Of a stretch of 64,000 bases of DNA, positions 46,277 to 55,884 are shown piece by piece (within the stretch, counting starts at the first letter, position 1; each line of letters opens with the position of its first letter). A model generated the notes under the pieces. The model was not told the origin of the DNA. It did no database searches and saw nothing but the letters and a program-made list of their open reading frames with translations. Source of the DNA: Pseudomonas persica. Lineage in GTDB: Bacteria > Pseudomonadota > Gammaproteobacteria > Pseudomonadales > Pseudomonadaceae. Both the position numbers and the translations under genes were made by a program. The stretch lies in assembly GCF_900291015.1 (NCBI RefSeq), contig NZ_OLKL01000028.1, forward strand, positions 51,195 to 115,194, in the 5' to 3' direction.

Positions 46277-46693
46277 TCAGGGCAGGGCGGTCTGTCTACT
46301 GTCCAGGGGCGGATTTTCACAGGACCAGAAGTCTACAGCAGCAAGACGTTCGCTCGGCGGTCCCAGCCAATAGGACAGCGGCTGGCACCGGCCTGTCGAG
46401 CATATCAAGTAATCACCGGCCTCGGGTGTGCGCCCGGCATGCAAGGGCTGTAGCGGAGGGAGATGGCGATGGTAGTGCCAGGCCCCATCGCGCAGTCGAG
46501 CGCCGTCCGGAATCTCCATCCCGGCCCCGCTGCCTTTGACCCGGGCCTCTACCAGTACCAGGCCGACCGGGGTCACTCGATAGTCCTCTTCCCAGCGGAC
46601 CTTTTCGATACTGTGGTGCCAGGCCAGGGTAAAGTCGTGCAATGGCAGGCTGGCCCAGACGACTCCCGCCAGCCCAAGGCAAAGGCTGGTCAT
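46277..46693 (-). CDS. DUF1850 protein linked to the TAXI-TRAP transporter
   Basis: A 138-residue protein with one N-terminal hydrophobic segment (MTSLCLGLAGVVWASL) and the DUF1850 core FTLAWHHSIEKVRWEEDYRVTPVGLVLVEARVKGSGAGMEIP. DUF1850 proteins are habitually encoded after TAXI-type TRAP permeases; their role is unknown. The ATG at 46693 overlaps the permease stop (ATGA), which decides the start over a longer form at 46738. It converges on betT with 27 bp between them. Confidence 0.85.
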   Translation of the reverse strand: MTSLCLGLAGVVWASLPLHDFTLAWHHSIEKVRWEEDYRVTPVGLVLVEARVKGSGAGMEIPDGARLRDGAWHYHRHLPPLQPLHAGRTPEAGDYLICSTGRCQPLSYWLGPPSERLAAVDFWSCENPPLDSRQTALP

Positions 46694-48717
46694 GCGGGCT
46701 GTCCAGAGGCTGGCCGACTTCGCCAATAGTGCCAGCACAGCACTGCCGTACCCAAAGCAAAACCGGCCTCATCGCTGATGGGCACGGCAAGTATCAGCGA
46801 CACGCCAGCGGCGAACGCCAACAAGCGCTCCCACCAGGGCATGGGGGCACGCAAATGCCCAATCGACGCACATCCCCACAGGGCTACTGCGAACACGGCC
46901 TTGATCAGCATGTACAGCGTGGCGCCTATGCTTTCGCCTTGCATCATCAATGCCGGGTCATACACCGCCATGAACGGTACCACGAAGCCGGCCAAGGCAA
47001 TGCGCACTGCCCAGAAGCTGATCAACAGACCCTTTTCCTTGGCAATCGGGGCAGCGGCAAAGCACGCCAAGGCCACTGGCGGCGTCAAGTCGGCAAGGAT
47101 GCCGAAATAGAACACGAACATGTGCGAGACGATCAGCGGGACCCCGAGCTCCAGCAGGGCCGGGGCGGCAATGGAGCTGGTGATGATGTAGTTGGGGATG
47201 GTCGGAATGCCCATCCCCAGCACCAGGCAGGTGAGCATGGTCAATACCAGCGAGAGGAACAGGTTGTCCCGCCCGAGGTCAAGGATGTATCCGGCAAACG
47301 TGGTGGCCAGGCCGGTCAGCGAGATGATGCCGATAATGACGCCGACCAGTGCACAAGCAATACCCACCGGCACCGCATGGCGGGCACCCTCCGCGAGGGC
47401 CATGACGCATGCGCGCAGGGTGGCGCGGCCGCCCTGGACGAAGCAGCACACAGTGGCCAAACCGGCTATGACCAGCAGGATCACACCGATCCCCATGCGG
47501 AAGAAACCCGAACAAAGTATCCCCAGCGCAACCCAGAAGGCTGCGCGCAGCCAGGTTTGGGGCGCGCGCAGGATGATGGCCGAGCCAAGGATGACGATGG
47601 CGGTCAGGGCCAGGCCGACCATTCCCGAGTACAAAGGCGTTCGCCCAGAGAACAACAGCGCGACCAGGACCATCAGCGGTACGAGCAGAAACCAACGTTG
47701 TCGCAACGCGTCCCAGGCACTGGGGCATTGCTCGCGAGGCAAACCATGCAGACGGCTGCGTTGAGCCTCCAGGTGAACCATCCAGTAGACCGAGCCGAAG
47801 TACAGCAACGCCGGGATGAGCGCGGCCTTCGCTACCTCGGCGTAGGGCACGTTGATCGTCTCGGCCATGATGAAAGCCACCGCGCCCATCACTGGCGGCA
47901 TCAACTGGCTGCCCATGCTGGAGGTCGCCTCGACGCCACCGGCAAATGCGGGTTTGTAGCCGAAGCGCTTCATCAGCGGAATGGTGAACTGCCCGGTGGT
48001 GACTACGTTGGCCACCCCGGAGCCGGTAATGGTACCCATCAGTGCCGAGGAGAACACAGCGACCTTGGCTGGCCCGCCGCTGCGATGGCCGAACAGCCCC
48101 ATGGCGAAATCGGTGAACAGACGAATCATGCCTGCTTGTTCAAGAAAGGCACCGAACAGGATGAACAGGTAAATATAGGTGGCTGAGACATAGGTCGGCG
48201 TGCCATACAGCCCCTCGGTGCCGAATGCCAACTGATTGACGATCTGGTCAAGACCGTAGCCTCGATGCGCAAGTTCGCCGGGCAAGTATTGGCCAAGCAA
48301 GCCGTAGGCCAGAAACAGCGCGCAAATGAAGGGTAATGCTATGCCCATTACCCGTCGCGCTGCTTCGAAGACCAGGCCAATCAGCAGCAGGCCCACGGCC
48401 AGGTCACTGGTGGTCAGCTCACCGGAGCGTTGAATCAGATCCCCTTCGAAGTACCACTGGTAGGCGGCTGTCGCCATTCCCGCAAGGCCCAGCAGCCAGG
48501 CAAGCGGTTGCCACGGCCGCTGGTGGCCAACGGCCGCATAGCTCAGGTACACCACCAGCAACAGGAACCCCACGTGTACCGCACGCAGTACTTGGGTGGA
48601 AATCAGCGGGAAGGCTGCCGTGGCGATCTGGAAAACCGAAAAGGCCAGCGCCACGGCAAAAAGGGTCGTAGGCCAGCGATCGGTGTTAGCGTGAAGACCT
48701 TGTGGGGTATCAATCAT
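46690..48717 (-). CDS. Fused TRAP permease (DctQM fusion) of a TAXI-type system
   Basis: A 675-residue permease in which the 4-TM and 12-TM TRAP subunits are joined, as is usual for TAXI systems. Visible are EAARRVMGIALPFICALFLAYGLLGQYLPGELAHRGYGLDQIVNQLAFGTEGLYGTPTYVSATYIYLFILFGAFLEQAGM and VATSSMGSQLMPPVMGAVAFIMAE-like family text. It takes substrate from the binding protein encoded just upstream. The ATG at 48717 has GGAG 6 bases before it; an ATG four codons earlier is less well placed. Substrates of such systems include glutamate and 2-oxoglutarate, but none can be assigned here. Confidence 0.92.
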   Translation of the reverse strand: MIDTPQGLHANTDRWPTTLFAVALAFSVFQIATAAFPLISTQVLRAVHVGFLLLVVYLSYAAVGHQRPWQPLAWLLGLAGMATAAYQWYFEGDLIQRSGELTTSDLAVGLLLIGLVFEAARRVMGIALPFICALFLAYGLLGQYLPGELAHRGYGLDQIVNQLAFGTEGLYGTPTYVSATYIYLFILFGAFLEQAGMIRLFTDFAMGLFGHRSGGPAKVAVFSSALMGTITGSGVANVVTTGQFTIPLMKRFGYKPAFAGGVEATSSMGSQLMPPVMGAVAFIMAETINVPYAEVAKAALIPALLYFGSVYWMVHLEAQRSRLHGLPREQCPSAWDALRQRWFLLVPLMVLVALLFSGRTPLYSGMVGLALTAIVILGSAIILRAPQTWLRAAFWVALGILCSGFFRMGIGVILLVIAGLATVCCFVQGGRATLRACVMALAEGARHAVPVGIACALVGVIIGIISLTGLATTFAGYILDLGRDNLFLSLVLTMLTCLVLGMGIPTIPNYIITSSIAAPALLELGVPLIVSHMFVFYFGILADLTPPVALACFAAAPIAKEKGLLISFWAVRIALAGFVVPFMAVYDPALMMQGESIGATLYMLIKAVFAVALWGCASIGHLRAPMPWWERLLAFAAGVSLILAVPISDEAGFALGTAVLCWHYWRSRPASGQPA

Positions 48718-48744
48718 GCGCTGCTCCATTGCTTGAGAATGTCA

Positions 48745-49695
48745 TCAGGGGAGCAGGTGTTTCTCCTTGAAGTACCTTTCTGCCCCTGGATGCAGCGGAA
48801 TGGGCAGGTTCCTGGCGGCATTATCCGCCTGGATATCTTTCGCAGCTGCGTGGGCAGTGACCAGGCGTGGAAGGTTTTCGAAGATCAGCTTGGTCATCTG
48901 ATAGGCCAGGGCATCACTGATATCGGCACGAGTGACCAGGATATTGGTGATGGCTGCAGTTGATACGTCCGTATCCTGGCCGTCATAGGTATTGGCAGGA
49001 ATGGTGGCTGGCTGGTAGGCGTTGTTGCCGATTTTGCTGACGACATCGGCCGGGATAGGGACGAACACGACTGGCAACGTCGCGGCCAGGTCACGGATAG
49101 CCGCTTGACCGAGCCCCGAGGATTGGAGCGTGGCGTCGAGTTGACGGTTCTTGATCAGCTCGACCGACTCCGCATAGGGCAGGTATTCGACTTTGCCCAT
49201 GTCCTGGTAGCCAAGCCCCGCGGCCTTGAAGATTGCTCGGGCATTCAGTTCCGTGCCGGACTTGGGCGCTCCGACCGAGACGCGCTTACCTTTGAGGTCC
49301 GCCAGGGATTTGATCCCCGACTCCTTGCTGGCGACGATCTGGATGTAGTTGGGATAGGTACCGGCGATGGCGCGGAGTTTCTTCAAGGGGGTTTTGAAAC
49401 CTGCCTCTGCATCTCCCTTCCAGGCATCGGCCACTGAGTCCCCAAGCGCGAATGCCAGCTCCCCTCGACCGGCTTGCAGCAGATTGAGGTTCTCTACCGA
49501 GGCTTTTGTGGCTTGCACCGAGGTCTTGCTACCCTCGATACCATGGCTGTAGACCTGTGAAATGCCTACCCCTACAGGGTAATAGACACCGCTGGTACCG
49601 CCGGTGAGGATGTTGATGAAGGTCGGTGCGGCCTGAGCAGCAGCACAGACAGCAAACAAGGTGCTGGCCAATGCCAGGCGAAGGGCTCGGTTCAT
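48745..49695 (-). CDS. TAXI-family TRAP solute-binding protein
   Basis: A 316-residue periplasmic protein with a signal peptide (MNRALRLALASTLFAVCAAAQA). The mature start APTFINILTGGTSGVYYPVGVGISQVYS and the motif LAFALGDSVADAWKG are hallmarks of the TAXI (TRAP-associated extracytoplasmic immunogenic) family. It is the first gene of a binding protein-permease-DUF1850 operon. GGAG before the ATG at 49695 sets the start; the longer open frame upstream is non-coding. Confidence 0.92.
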   Translation of the reverse strand: MNRALRLALASTLFAVCAAAQAAPTFINILTGGTSGVYYPVGVGISQVYSHGIEGSKTSVQATKASVENLNLLQAGRGELAFALGDSVADAWKGDAEAGFKTPLKKLRAIAGTYPNYIQIVASKESGIKSLADLKGKRVSVGAPKSGTELNARAIFKAAGLGYQDMGKVEYLPYAESVELIKNRQLDATLQSSGLGQAAIRDLAATLPVVFVPIPADVVSKIGNNAYQPATIPANTYDGQDTDVSTAAITNILVTRADISDALAYQMTKLIFENLPRLVTAHAAAKDIQADNAARNLPIPLHPGAERYFKEKHLLP

Positions 49696-49841
49696 GGCGT
49701 CGTTCTCCGCTTGTTGTTGTTCTTCCTGCGACAGTAAACCTAGAACGAATATGTAGCCCTGCCCAATTTTGTGGCTGATTTTGTTGTGTCGGGAGTGGCC
49801 ATGCCTGTGCGCCAAAGCAGGTTGACCGCTGAAACTGAACG

Positions 49842-49874
49842 AAAAAGCCGGCATTTTAAAAAAATGCCGGCTTT
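49842..49874. terminator. Bidirectional rho-independent terminator
   Basis: A stem of AGCCGGCAT and its complement (49846-49854 and 49864-49872) has A's before and T's after it on both strands. It lies about 150 bp after the cupin gene (minus strand) and upstream of the TAXI gene, so it ends the GNAT-cupin transcript. Confidence 0.85.
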
Positions 49875-50021
49875 CTGCTTTTCAGGGATAGCCCGCAGGG
49901 TCACTAGCGTCCCCGATACGAATGAAGGACAAGTCATCAGATCGGCAGCACCCGTGGGGCTGGCCATTCTCGTTCAGCCCCTCCGTCATTGCGCTACGCT
50001 CGATGAAACGCAACCCCGTGC

Positions 50022-50381
50022 CTAGTTCGCGGGCAAGAGGATCACGAAGTTCTTTTTCATGTCTTCCAGCACGGTCCATTTACCCTTGGCGCCCGGTTCG
50101 ATAATGAACGTGTCGCCAGCGGCCAGTGTGACCGGGGCGCAACCCTCAAGCTCGATGACGCAGGACCCACTCAGGACATGGCAGAACTCCCAAACTTTGT
50201 AGTCGATGCGCCACGCTCCGGTGCTGGCTTCCCATTCTCCGGAAATGCGACCTTGCTGTTCATCGTGATAGTACTTGGACGTCAGCGTGTGAGGGGTGCC
50301 TTCCACGACTTCTTCAAAAAAGGGAAGGTCGCGCACCGGTTGGATATCCAGTTCGCGGAACACGGTCAGTTTCTTGTTCAT
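50022..50381 (-). CDS. Small cupin-fold protein (DUF861/EutQ-like)
   Basis: A 119-residue single-domain cupin. The core is EWEASTGAWRIDYKVWEFCHVLSGSCVIELEGCAPVTLAAGDTFIIEPGAKGKWTVLEDMKKNFVIL, in which the second cupin motif is clear and the first is weak, as in the Cupin_3 group. No enzyme activity can be read from the sequence. It overlaps the upstream GNAT gene by 4 bp, forming a two-gene operon. Confidence 0.82.
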   Translation of the reverse strand: MNKKLTVFRELDIQPVRDLPFFEEVVEGTPHTLTSKYYHDEQQGRISGEWEASTGAWRIDYKVWEFCHVLSGSCVIELEGCAPVTLAAGDTFIIEPGAKGKWTVLEDMKKNFVILLPAN

Positions 50382-50971
50382 GGTTGTTTCTCGAGCACGT
50401 TGTGGATAGGGCGATACATCAAATAGGCTTCACCGGTTACGCCCAGCATCGGGTGCGGAACGATCTGGCAGGTTTTAACAATTTGAAAACCGTGGCGTTC
50501 GTAGAAGCGGCGGGCACCGTGGTTTTCTGCATAATCGATCAGGCATAGCCCATCCAGGCCAGAGTCCTCCGCGCGCTGCTGGGCGTGGCGAAGAAACTGG
50601 ACGCCCAGCCCCTGGCTGCGCCAGGCCTCATCCAGGGCCAGGCTGGATATGTACAAGGTATCGGGTATTTCCATGTCGGAATAAGGCGCGAGGATCGGGT
50701 CGGTCTCGACAGGCCTGTCAGGGGTCGCGCGCAAGGCATAGCTATGCATCATGCCGATGACGCGCCCTTCGAAAGTGGCCATCAGGCAGTTCTTGTAGGA
50801 AAAGTCGCCCTGTTCCCTGGCATAGCGAGACGCACCGACACTCAGCAATGCTTCTCCAGGTGCGGCGAGCTTGCTCCATATGTAATCGGCCATGCCCTCC
50901 GATGTCAGTTGAAAGAAGCGCGCAATATCGCGCGCGTCCGAGGCTTGAGCGGGTCTGAAGTCGATAGGCAT
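50378..50971 (-). CDS. GNAT-family N-acetyltransferase
   Basis: A 197-residue GNAT. The acetyl-CoA region reads LYISSLALDEAWRSQGLGVQFLRHAQQRAEDSGLDGLCLIDYAENHGARRFYERHGFQIV. It is the first gene of the GNAT-cupin pair. The ATG at 50971 is preferred, with GGAAG about 9 bases upstream; five more residues are possible from 50986. The substrate is unknown. Confidence 0.83.
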   Translation of the reverse strand: MPIDFRPAQASDARDIARFFQLTSEGMADYIWSKLAAPGEALLSVGASRYAREQGDFSYKNCLMATFEGRVIGMMHSYALRATPDRPVETDPILAPYSDMEIPDTLYISSLALDEAWRSQGLGVQFLRHAQQRAEDSGLDGLCLIDYAENHGARRFYERHGFQIVKTCQIVPHPMLGVTGEAYLMYRPIHNVLEKQP

Positions 50972-51012
50972 GTATAGTGCTTCCATGGGATCGGGTGGTT
51001 AGTTTTCAAGGA

Positions 51013-51208
51013 TTACGCCTGTGACAGCGTGGCAGGGTAGGCGGTTTGAACGGTTCCCATCATGCTCTGGGCGAACACCGTCAGCACGGCGTGCGACGCT
51101 GCGCCCATGCCCAAATCGGTGCCAACCAGAGCCAGAGGGTGTACCTTCAACCGGTCGGTCAAGAACGTCGGCCACCCTGGCAGCGGCTACCTCATATTTC
51201 TCAGACAT
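51013..51208 (-). pseudogene. Possible decayed gene fragment between the GNAT gene and mhpR
   Basis: An ATG at 51208 opens a frame (MSEKYEVAAARVADVLDR), but after about 16 codons the coding-like signal shifts by one frame into LTDRLKVHPLALVGTDLGMGAASHAVLTVFAQSMMGTVQTAYPATLSQA, which stops at 51013. The second part has GC-rich third positions typical of genes here. This looks like the end of a lost protein joined to a start by deletion or frameshift. No family was recognised, and chance is possible. Confidence 0.3.
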
Positions 51209-51225
51209 TCTTCGCTCGGCGAGCG

Positions 51226-52044
51226 TTACGGTTGAGCTGTTGAGACGCGACTTTGCATGCCGAGATCTCGCTGTACATTTAGCGCAAATTCCTGCAATGC
51301 TGGTAGGTAACGACCAACAGCCTGTTCAATACTCATTGCCTTGGCAATATAAATAAGGCTTACGCAGCCGAGTAATCGCTGTGTTTCGTCATATAGTGGT
51401 ACTGCAATGGACGCGATATTGGCTTCGCGATTCCAGCCCATATAGTTTTCGCCATAACCCCGATGTGCAACTTTGCGCAGTATGTTATCGAGTGCGACGC
51501 GGTCGCGAGCCAGGCGGCATTCGGGGTCGTCGCGGGTGGCTAGCAGCGCCAGGATCTGCTCGCGTTCCGCCTCGCCGCAGAATGCCAGGTAGGTGAGCCC
51601 CGTGGCGGTCTGCAGCACTGGCAGGCGGCGACCGACCATTGAGCGGTGGAACGACAGGCGGCTGAAGCGGTGCGTAGTCTCGCGCACCACCATTTCGTCC
51701 ACTTCCAGCGTGCTTATATCCGTCGGCCAGACCACGCGCTGAAGCAGGCCCCCGAGCAACGGCGCGGCGATGGCGGAAATCCACTGTTCGTCGCGGAAAC
51801 CCTCGCTAAGCTCACGCACCTTGAGGACCAAGCGAAAACTGTCGTCAGATTCGCTACGGCGCACGTAGCCTTCGTCCTGCAAGGTCTCAAGCAGGCGCCG
51901 AACGGTTGTGCGGTGTAATCCGGTGATTTCGGCAAGGCGTGTCGGGCTGGCGCCCCCGTCCAAGCGGTTCAGGGCGTTGAGCAGGGCCAGGCCACGGCTC
52001 AGCCCGCGCACCGTCTTGTAATCGGAATCTCGGTTTTTGTTCAC
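51226..52044 (-). CDS. mhpR: MhpR, IclR-family activator of the mhp operon
   Basis: A 272-residue IclR-type regulator. The N-terminal winged helix is RGLSRGLALLNALNRLDGGASPTRLAEITGLHRTTVRRLLETLQDEGYVRR, and the effector domain follows (ATGLTYLAFCGEAEREQIL, then GYGENYMGWNREANIASIAVPLYD). It is divergent from mhpA, and the intergenic region holds a site close to the E. coli MhpR box. MhpR is known to activate mhp genes with 3-(3-hydroxyphenyl)propionate as inducer. Confidence 0.9.
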   Translation of the reverse strand: MNKNRDSDYKTVRGLSRGLALLNALNRLDGGASPTRLAEITGLHRTTVRRLLETLQDEGYVRRSESDDSFRLVLKVRELSEGFRDEQWISAIAAPLLGGLLQRVVWPTDISTLEVDEMVVRETTHRFSRLSFHRSMVGRRLPVLQTATGLTYLAFCGEAEREQILALLATRDDPECRLARDRVALDNILRKVAHRGYGENYMGWNREANIASIAVPLYDETQRLLGCVSLIYIAKAMSIEQAVGRYLPALQEFALNVQRDLGMQSRVSTAQP

Positions 52045-52067
52045 AGAAAATCCTTATAAAACAATGA

Positions 52068-52084
52068 AGTGCACTTAGTGCACA
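52068..52084 (+). promoter_or_regulatory. MhpR operator
   Basis: AGTGCACTTAGTGCACA is a 17-bp site matching 14 of 17 positions of the E. coli MhpR palindrome GGTGCACCTGGTGCACA. It lies in the mhpR-mhpA gap, 17 bp before the -35 of the presumed mhp promoter, the right place for an activator. Confidence 0.8.
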
Positions 52085-52100
52085 GCAAGGCGGTTTTTCA

Positions 52101-52130
52101 TTGTAGTGCAAACCACCGCGTTCCTATACT
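52101..52130 (+). promoter_or_regulatory. Probable mhp operon promoter
   Basis: A -35 TTGTAG (52101-52106) and a -10 TATACT (52125-52130) are separated by 18 bp. The weak -35 fits a promoter that needs MhpR bound just upstream. It would give a long leader of about 235 bases before mhpA. Confidence 0.5.
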
Positions 52131-52170
52131 CGCTGCAACAACTACAAACGCCCTGACAGGGGAACACACC

Positions 52171-52257
52171 ATGCGCCATGCCTGCCTGCTCTCGCTACCC
52201 ATACCTGTATCCAATGCCTGCGCCTTCGCCTTTCGAAGCGTAGCGACATTCCGCTAG
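52171..52257 (+). CDS. Possible leader peptide ORF in the mhp 5' region
   Basis: A 28-codon ORF ([21 protein letters not shown] and on) has AGGGGAA about 7 bases before its ATG, a better ribosome site than several genes here. It lies between the presumed mhp promoter and mhpA. No homologue is recognised. It may be a translated leader or simply a leftover; there is no obvious attenuator hairpin. Confidence 0.3.
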   Translation: MRHACLLSLPIPVSNACAFAFRSVATFR

Positions 52258-52372
52258 ACCCCGTACCAGTCAAAACGCCCGTTCATCCCCCTTGCGCCTG
52301 CATGCGCGAGGACGGTCGCGGCTTGCCTGGAAACTTTCCGGGGCGCCGTGGGCAGTGTCGAGGATTACAACA

Positions 52373-54040
52373 ATGAACAAGCCGCATTCAGATAACATCC
52401 AGGCCGACTACACCGCAGACGTCGTGATCATCGGCGCAGGTCCCGTCGGGCTAGCCATCGCCAACTATCTCGGGCAGGCCGAGTTGCAGGTGCTGCAGAT
52501 CGAGAAACTCGACCAGCTGATCGACTACCCCCGCGCCATCGGTATCGATGACGAGTCGCTGCGTACCGTGCAGGCTATCGGCCTGGTCGAGCAGGTCCTG
52601 CCGCACACCACGCCCTGGCACGCCATGCGCTTCTTAACCCCTAAGGGCCGCTGCTTCGCTGATATCCAGCCGACCACCGATGAGTTTGGCTGGTCGCGGC
52701 GCAACGCCTTCATCCAGCCGCAGGTCGATGCCGTACTGCATCGGGGCTTGGAACGCTTCGCCAATGTGCGCACCCTGTTTTCACGCGATGTGGTGGAGTT
52801 CCAGCAGGACGAGCAGGGCGTCAGCCTGCGCATGAATGGCCCCGAAGGCCGCCAGGAAACCGTGCGCGGCCGCTACCTAGTGGCGTGTGACGGTGGCAAC
52901 AGCCTGATCCGCCGTGCCCTGGACATCTCCTTCGAAGGTAAGACCGCGCCCAACCAGTGGATCGTCATCGACATCGCCAACGACCCGCTCGGCACGCCCA
53001 ACGTATACCTGTGCTGTGATCCGGTGCGGCCGTACGTCTCGGCGGCACTGCCCCACGGTGTGCGGCGTTTCGAGTTCATGGTGATGCCAGGGGAGACTGA
53101 AGAAGAACTGGGCAAGCCCGAGAACATGCGCAAGCTGCTGGCCAAGGTGCTGCCAGATCCGGATCGCGTCGAGCTGATCCGCAAGCGCGTCTACACCCAC
53201 AACGCCCGCCTGGCCGGCCGCTTCCGGGTTAAGCGAGTGCTACTGGCCGGCGACGCCGCGCACATCATGCCGGTGTGGCAAGGCCAGGGCTACAACAGCG
53301 GCATGCGTGACGCCAGCAACCTGGGCTGGAAGCTGGCCCTGGTGGTCAAGGGCCTGGCCGGCGAAGCGCTGCTCGACACCTACGAGCAGGAGCGCCGTGA
53401 CCACGCCAAGGCGATGATCGACCTGTCGGTGCTCGCCGGCCATGTACTGGCGCCGCCCAAGCGCTGGCAGGGCGCACTGCGCGACGGTATTTCGTGGGCG
53501 CTGAACTACCTGCCGGCAGTCAAGCGCTACTTCCTGGAAATGCGCTTCAAGCCCATGCCGCAGTACACCAAGGGTGCGCTGGTGGCGCAGGAAAACAGCA
53601 AGGCCTCACCGGTCGGACGCATGTTCATCCAGCCCAAGGTGCTCACCGAATCGGGCGAAACCCGCCTGCTCGACGACGTCATCGGCAGCAAATTCGCCTT
53701 CATCGCCTGGGGCAACGATCCGCTCTGGGGCTTGAGTGCCGCCCAGGAGCAAGCCTGGCGTGCGTTGGGGGCCTGCTTCATCCAGGTGGTGCCGGACGTG
53801 CAACTCAAGGCCGGTCGCGAAGTGCCAGACGGGGTGATTCGCGTGGGCGACTGCACGGGCCGCCTTAAGCAATGGTTCGGTCGCTACCCGGTATCCATCG
53901 CGCTGTTGCGCCCGGACCGGTTCGTCGGCGTGGTGGCCATCCCGCAAACCATCGGTCAGGCCAGCGATACCCTGCTGCGCGCCTTGGCTGCCCAGCCGCA
54001 GTCAGGCGCGCAGGCGCCCCTGGCATCGAAGGTGGCGTAA
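52373..54040 (+). CDS. mhpA: 3-(3-hydroxyphenyl)propionate 2-hydroxylase MhpA
   Basis: A 555-residue FAD monooxygenase. The FAD motif is [18 protein letters not shown] (about residues 18-35) and the second FAD region is [33 protein letters not shown]. It hydroxylates 3-(3-hydroxyphenyl)propionate to the 2,3-dihydroxy compound with NADH and O2. GAGGA precedes the ATG at 52373. Length agrees with E. coli MhpA (554). It starts a tightly packed mhpABCDFE unit. Confidence 0.94.
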   Translation: MNKPHSDNIQADYTADVVIIGAGPVGLAIANYLGQAELQVLQIEKLDQLIDYPRAIGIDDESLRTVQAIGLVEQVLPHTTPWHAMRFLTPKGRCFADIQPTTDEFGWSRRNAFIQPQVDAVLHRGLERFANVRTLFSRDVVEFQQDEQGVSLRMNGPEGRQETVRGRYLVACDGGNSLIRRALDISFEGKTAPNQWIVIDIANDPLGTPNVYLCCDPVRPYVSAALPHGVRRFEFMVMPGETEEELGKPENMRKLLAKVLPDPDRVELIRKRVYTHNARLAGRFRVKRVLLAGDAAHIMPVWQGQGYNSGMRDASNLGWKLALVVKGLAGEALLDTYEQERRDHAKAMIDLSVLAGHVLAPPKRWQGALRDGISWALNYLPAVKRYFLEMRFKPMPQYTKGALVAQENSKASPVGRMFIQPKVLTESGETRLLDDVIGSKFAFIAWGNDPLWGLSAAQEQAWRALGACFIQVVPDVQLKAGREVPDGVIRVGDCTGRLKQWFGRYPVSIALLRPDRFVGVVAIPQTIGQASDTLLRALAAQPQSGAQAPLASKVA

Positions 54041-54041
54041 G

Positions 54042-54986
54042 ATGAGCGCCTACCTGCACTGCCTGTCCCATACCCCGTTGGTGGGCTATGTCGACCCGGC
54101 GCAAGCTGTTTTGGCGGAGGTCGACCAGGTGATCGGTGACGCGCGTTCACGCATCGCCGCGTTTGATCCTGAGCTGGTTTTTCTGTTCGCGCCGGACCAC
54201 TACAACGGGTTCTTCTATGACGTGATGCCGGCGTTCTGTATCGGTATGAGCGCCACCGCCATCGGCGACTTCCAGAGCGCCGCGGGCCCGCTTGATGTGC
54301 CCCGCGACCTCGCGGAGGCTTGTGCCAACGCAGTGTTGGACGCGGGAGTGGACGCTGCCGTTTCCTACCGCATGCAGATCGATCACGGCTTCGCCCAACC
54401 CCTTGAACTGCTGCTCGGCGGTCTGACCGAGAAGCCTGTGATTCCGGTGTTCATCAATAGTGTGGCAGTGCCGTTGCCCAGTTTTGCCCGCGCCCGCCTG
54501 CTCGGCGAGGCCATCGGCCGCTTCGCCCGCAGCACGGGCAAACGCGTGCTGTTTCTGGGCTCCGGCGGGCTGTCGCACCAGCCTCCGGTGCCGGAGCTGG
54601 CACATGCCGATGCCCGCATGGCTGACCGTCTGATGGGCAGTGGTCGTGATCTGCCGACCAATGAGCGCCATGCCCGCCAGCAACGCGTGATCAGCGCAGC
54701 CGAGGGTTTTGTGCGCGACCAGAACACTCTGCACCCGCTCAACCCCATCTGGGACAACCATTTTCTCGATCTGCTGGAGCAGCGGCGCTTCGCCGAACTC
54801 GACGCGCTGGCCAATCCCGAGCTGTCGGCCCTGGCAGGCAAGTCCACCCACGAGATCAAAACCTGGGTGGCGGCCTTTGCCGCGATCACTGCGTTCGGCA
54901 ACTACCGGGCCAGCGCACGCTATTACCGACCCATTCCCGAATGGATTGCCGGTTTCGGCTCGCTCAGCGCCCATTCCATTACTTGA
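54042..54986 (+). CDS. mhpB: 2,3-dihydroxyphenylpropionate 1,2-dioxygenase MhpB
   Basis: A 314-residue class III (LigB-type) extradiol dioxygenase. Histidine-containing motifs are [15 protein letters not shown] near the start, [21 protein letters not shown] and [33 protein letters not shown] is also conserved. It uses Fe(II) to cleave the ring meta to the hydroxyls. It starts one base after the mhpA stop. Length matches E. coli MhpB (314). Confidence 0.95.
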   Translation: MSAYLHCLSHTPLVGYVDPAQAVLAEVDQVIGDARSRIAAFDPELVFLFAPDHYNGFFYDVMPAFCIGMSATAIGDFQSAAGPLDVPRDLAEACANAVLDAGVDAAVSYRMQIDHGFAQPLELLLGGLTEKPVIPVFINSVAVPLPSFARARLLGEAIGRFARSTGKRVLFLGSGGLSHQPPVPELAHADARMADRLMGSGRDLPTNERHARQQRVISAAEGFVRDQNTLHPLNPIWDNHFLDLLEQRRFAELDALANPELSALAGKSTHEIKTWVAAFAAITAFGNYRASARYYRPIPEWIAGFGSLSAHSIT

Positions 54987-55005
54987 TGAACGGAGGAACC
55001 CCCTC

Positions 55006-55869
55006 ATGACCCGCAGCTCCATCAACGAAGCTGATAGCAGCCGATTTGCTTATATCCGGGAAGGCGAACTTGACCTGCAAGTGCACTACAACGACCTTGG
55101 TGAAGGTGCCGAGACCGTGGTCATGCTGCATGGCTCCGGTCCGGGTGCCAGTGGCTGGGCCAACTTCAATCGCAACATCGAGCCGCTGTTGGCCGCCGGC
55201 TACCGCGTGGTGCTGATGGACTGCCCAGGCTGGAGCAAGAGCGACCCGATCGTCTGCCGTGGCTCGCGCTCGGACCTCAACGCCACCGCACTAAAGGGCC
55301 TGCTCGACGTGCTGGGCCTGGAGCGGGTGCATATCCTCGGCAACTCCATGGGCGGCCACAGCGCCGTGGCCTTTACCCTGAGCTATCCCGAACGGGTCGG
55401 CAAACTGGTGTTGATGGGCGGTGGCACCGGTGGCGCCAGCCCGTTCGTGCCGATGCCTACCGAGGGCATCAAGCTGATCAACGGCCTGTATCGCGAGCCC
55501 ACCATCGACAACCTGAAGAAGATGATGAACGTCTTCGTCTACGACCCCAGCGACCTCACCGAGGCGCTGTTCCAGACCCGCCTGGACAACATGCTCAGCC
55601 GTCGCGATCACCTCGACAATTTCGTCGCCAGCCTGGCCGCCAATCCCAAGCAATTCCCCGACTTCACTGCCCGTCTGGGCGAAATCAAGGCCAAGACCCT
55701 GGTGGTCTGGGGCCGCAACGACCGCTTCGTGCCGATGGACGTCGGCCTGCGCCTGATCGCCGGCATCGCCAATTGCGAATTGCACGTGTTCAACAACTGC
55801 GGCCACTGGGCCCAGTGGGAGCACGCCGAGACCTTCAACCGCCTTGTACTGGACTTCCTCCAGCACTGA
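55006..55869 (+). CDS. mhpC: 2-hydroxy-6-oxonona-2,4-dienedioate hydrolase MhpC
   Basis: A 287-residue alpha/beta hydrolase of the C-C bond hydrolase group. The oxyanion region is [20 protein letters not shown], the nucleophile elbow [10 protein letters not shown], the acid in [13 protein letters not shown] and the catalytic histidine in [11 protein letters not shown]. It splits the ring-fission product to 2-hydroxypenta-2,4-dienoate and succinate. GGAGGA lies before the ATG at 55006; the frame opens earlier inside mhpB, but that part is not the family. Confidence 0.95.
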   Translation: MTRSSINEADSSRFAYIREGELDLQVHYNDLGEGAETVVMLHGSGPGASGWANFNRNIEPLLAAGYRVVLMDCPGWSKSDPIVCRGSRSDLNATALKGLLDVLGLERVHILGNSMGGHSAVAFTLSYPERVGKLVLMGGGTGGASPFVPMPTEGIKLINGLYREPTIDNLKKMMNVFVYDPSDLTEALFQTRLDNMLSRRDHLDNFVASLAANPKQFPDFTARLGEIKAKTLVVWGRNDRFVPMDVGLRLIAGIANCELHVFNNCGHWAQWEHAETFNRLVLDFLQH

Positions 55870-55884
55870 TTTGAGGTACACCCC

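Noticed and set aside
46642..48186. A 514-codon plus-strand frame opposite the TAXI-TRAP permease
   Set aside because: Its translation is low-complexity polar sequence typical of the reverse of membrane genes.
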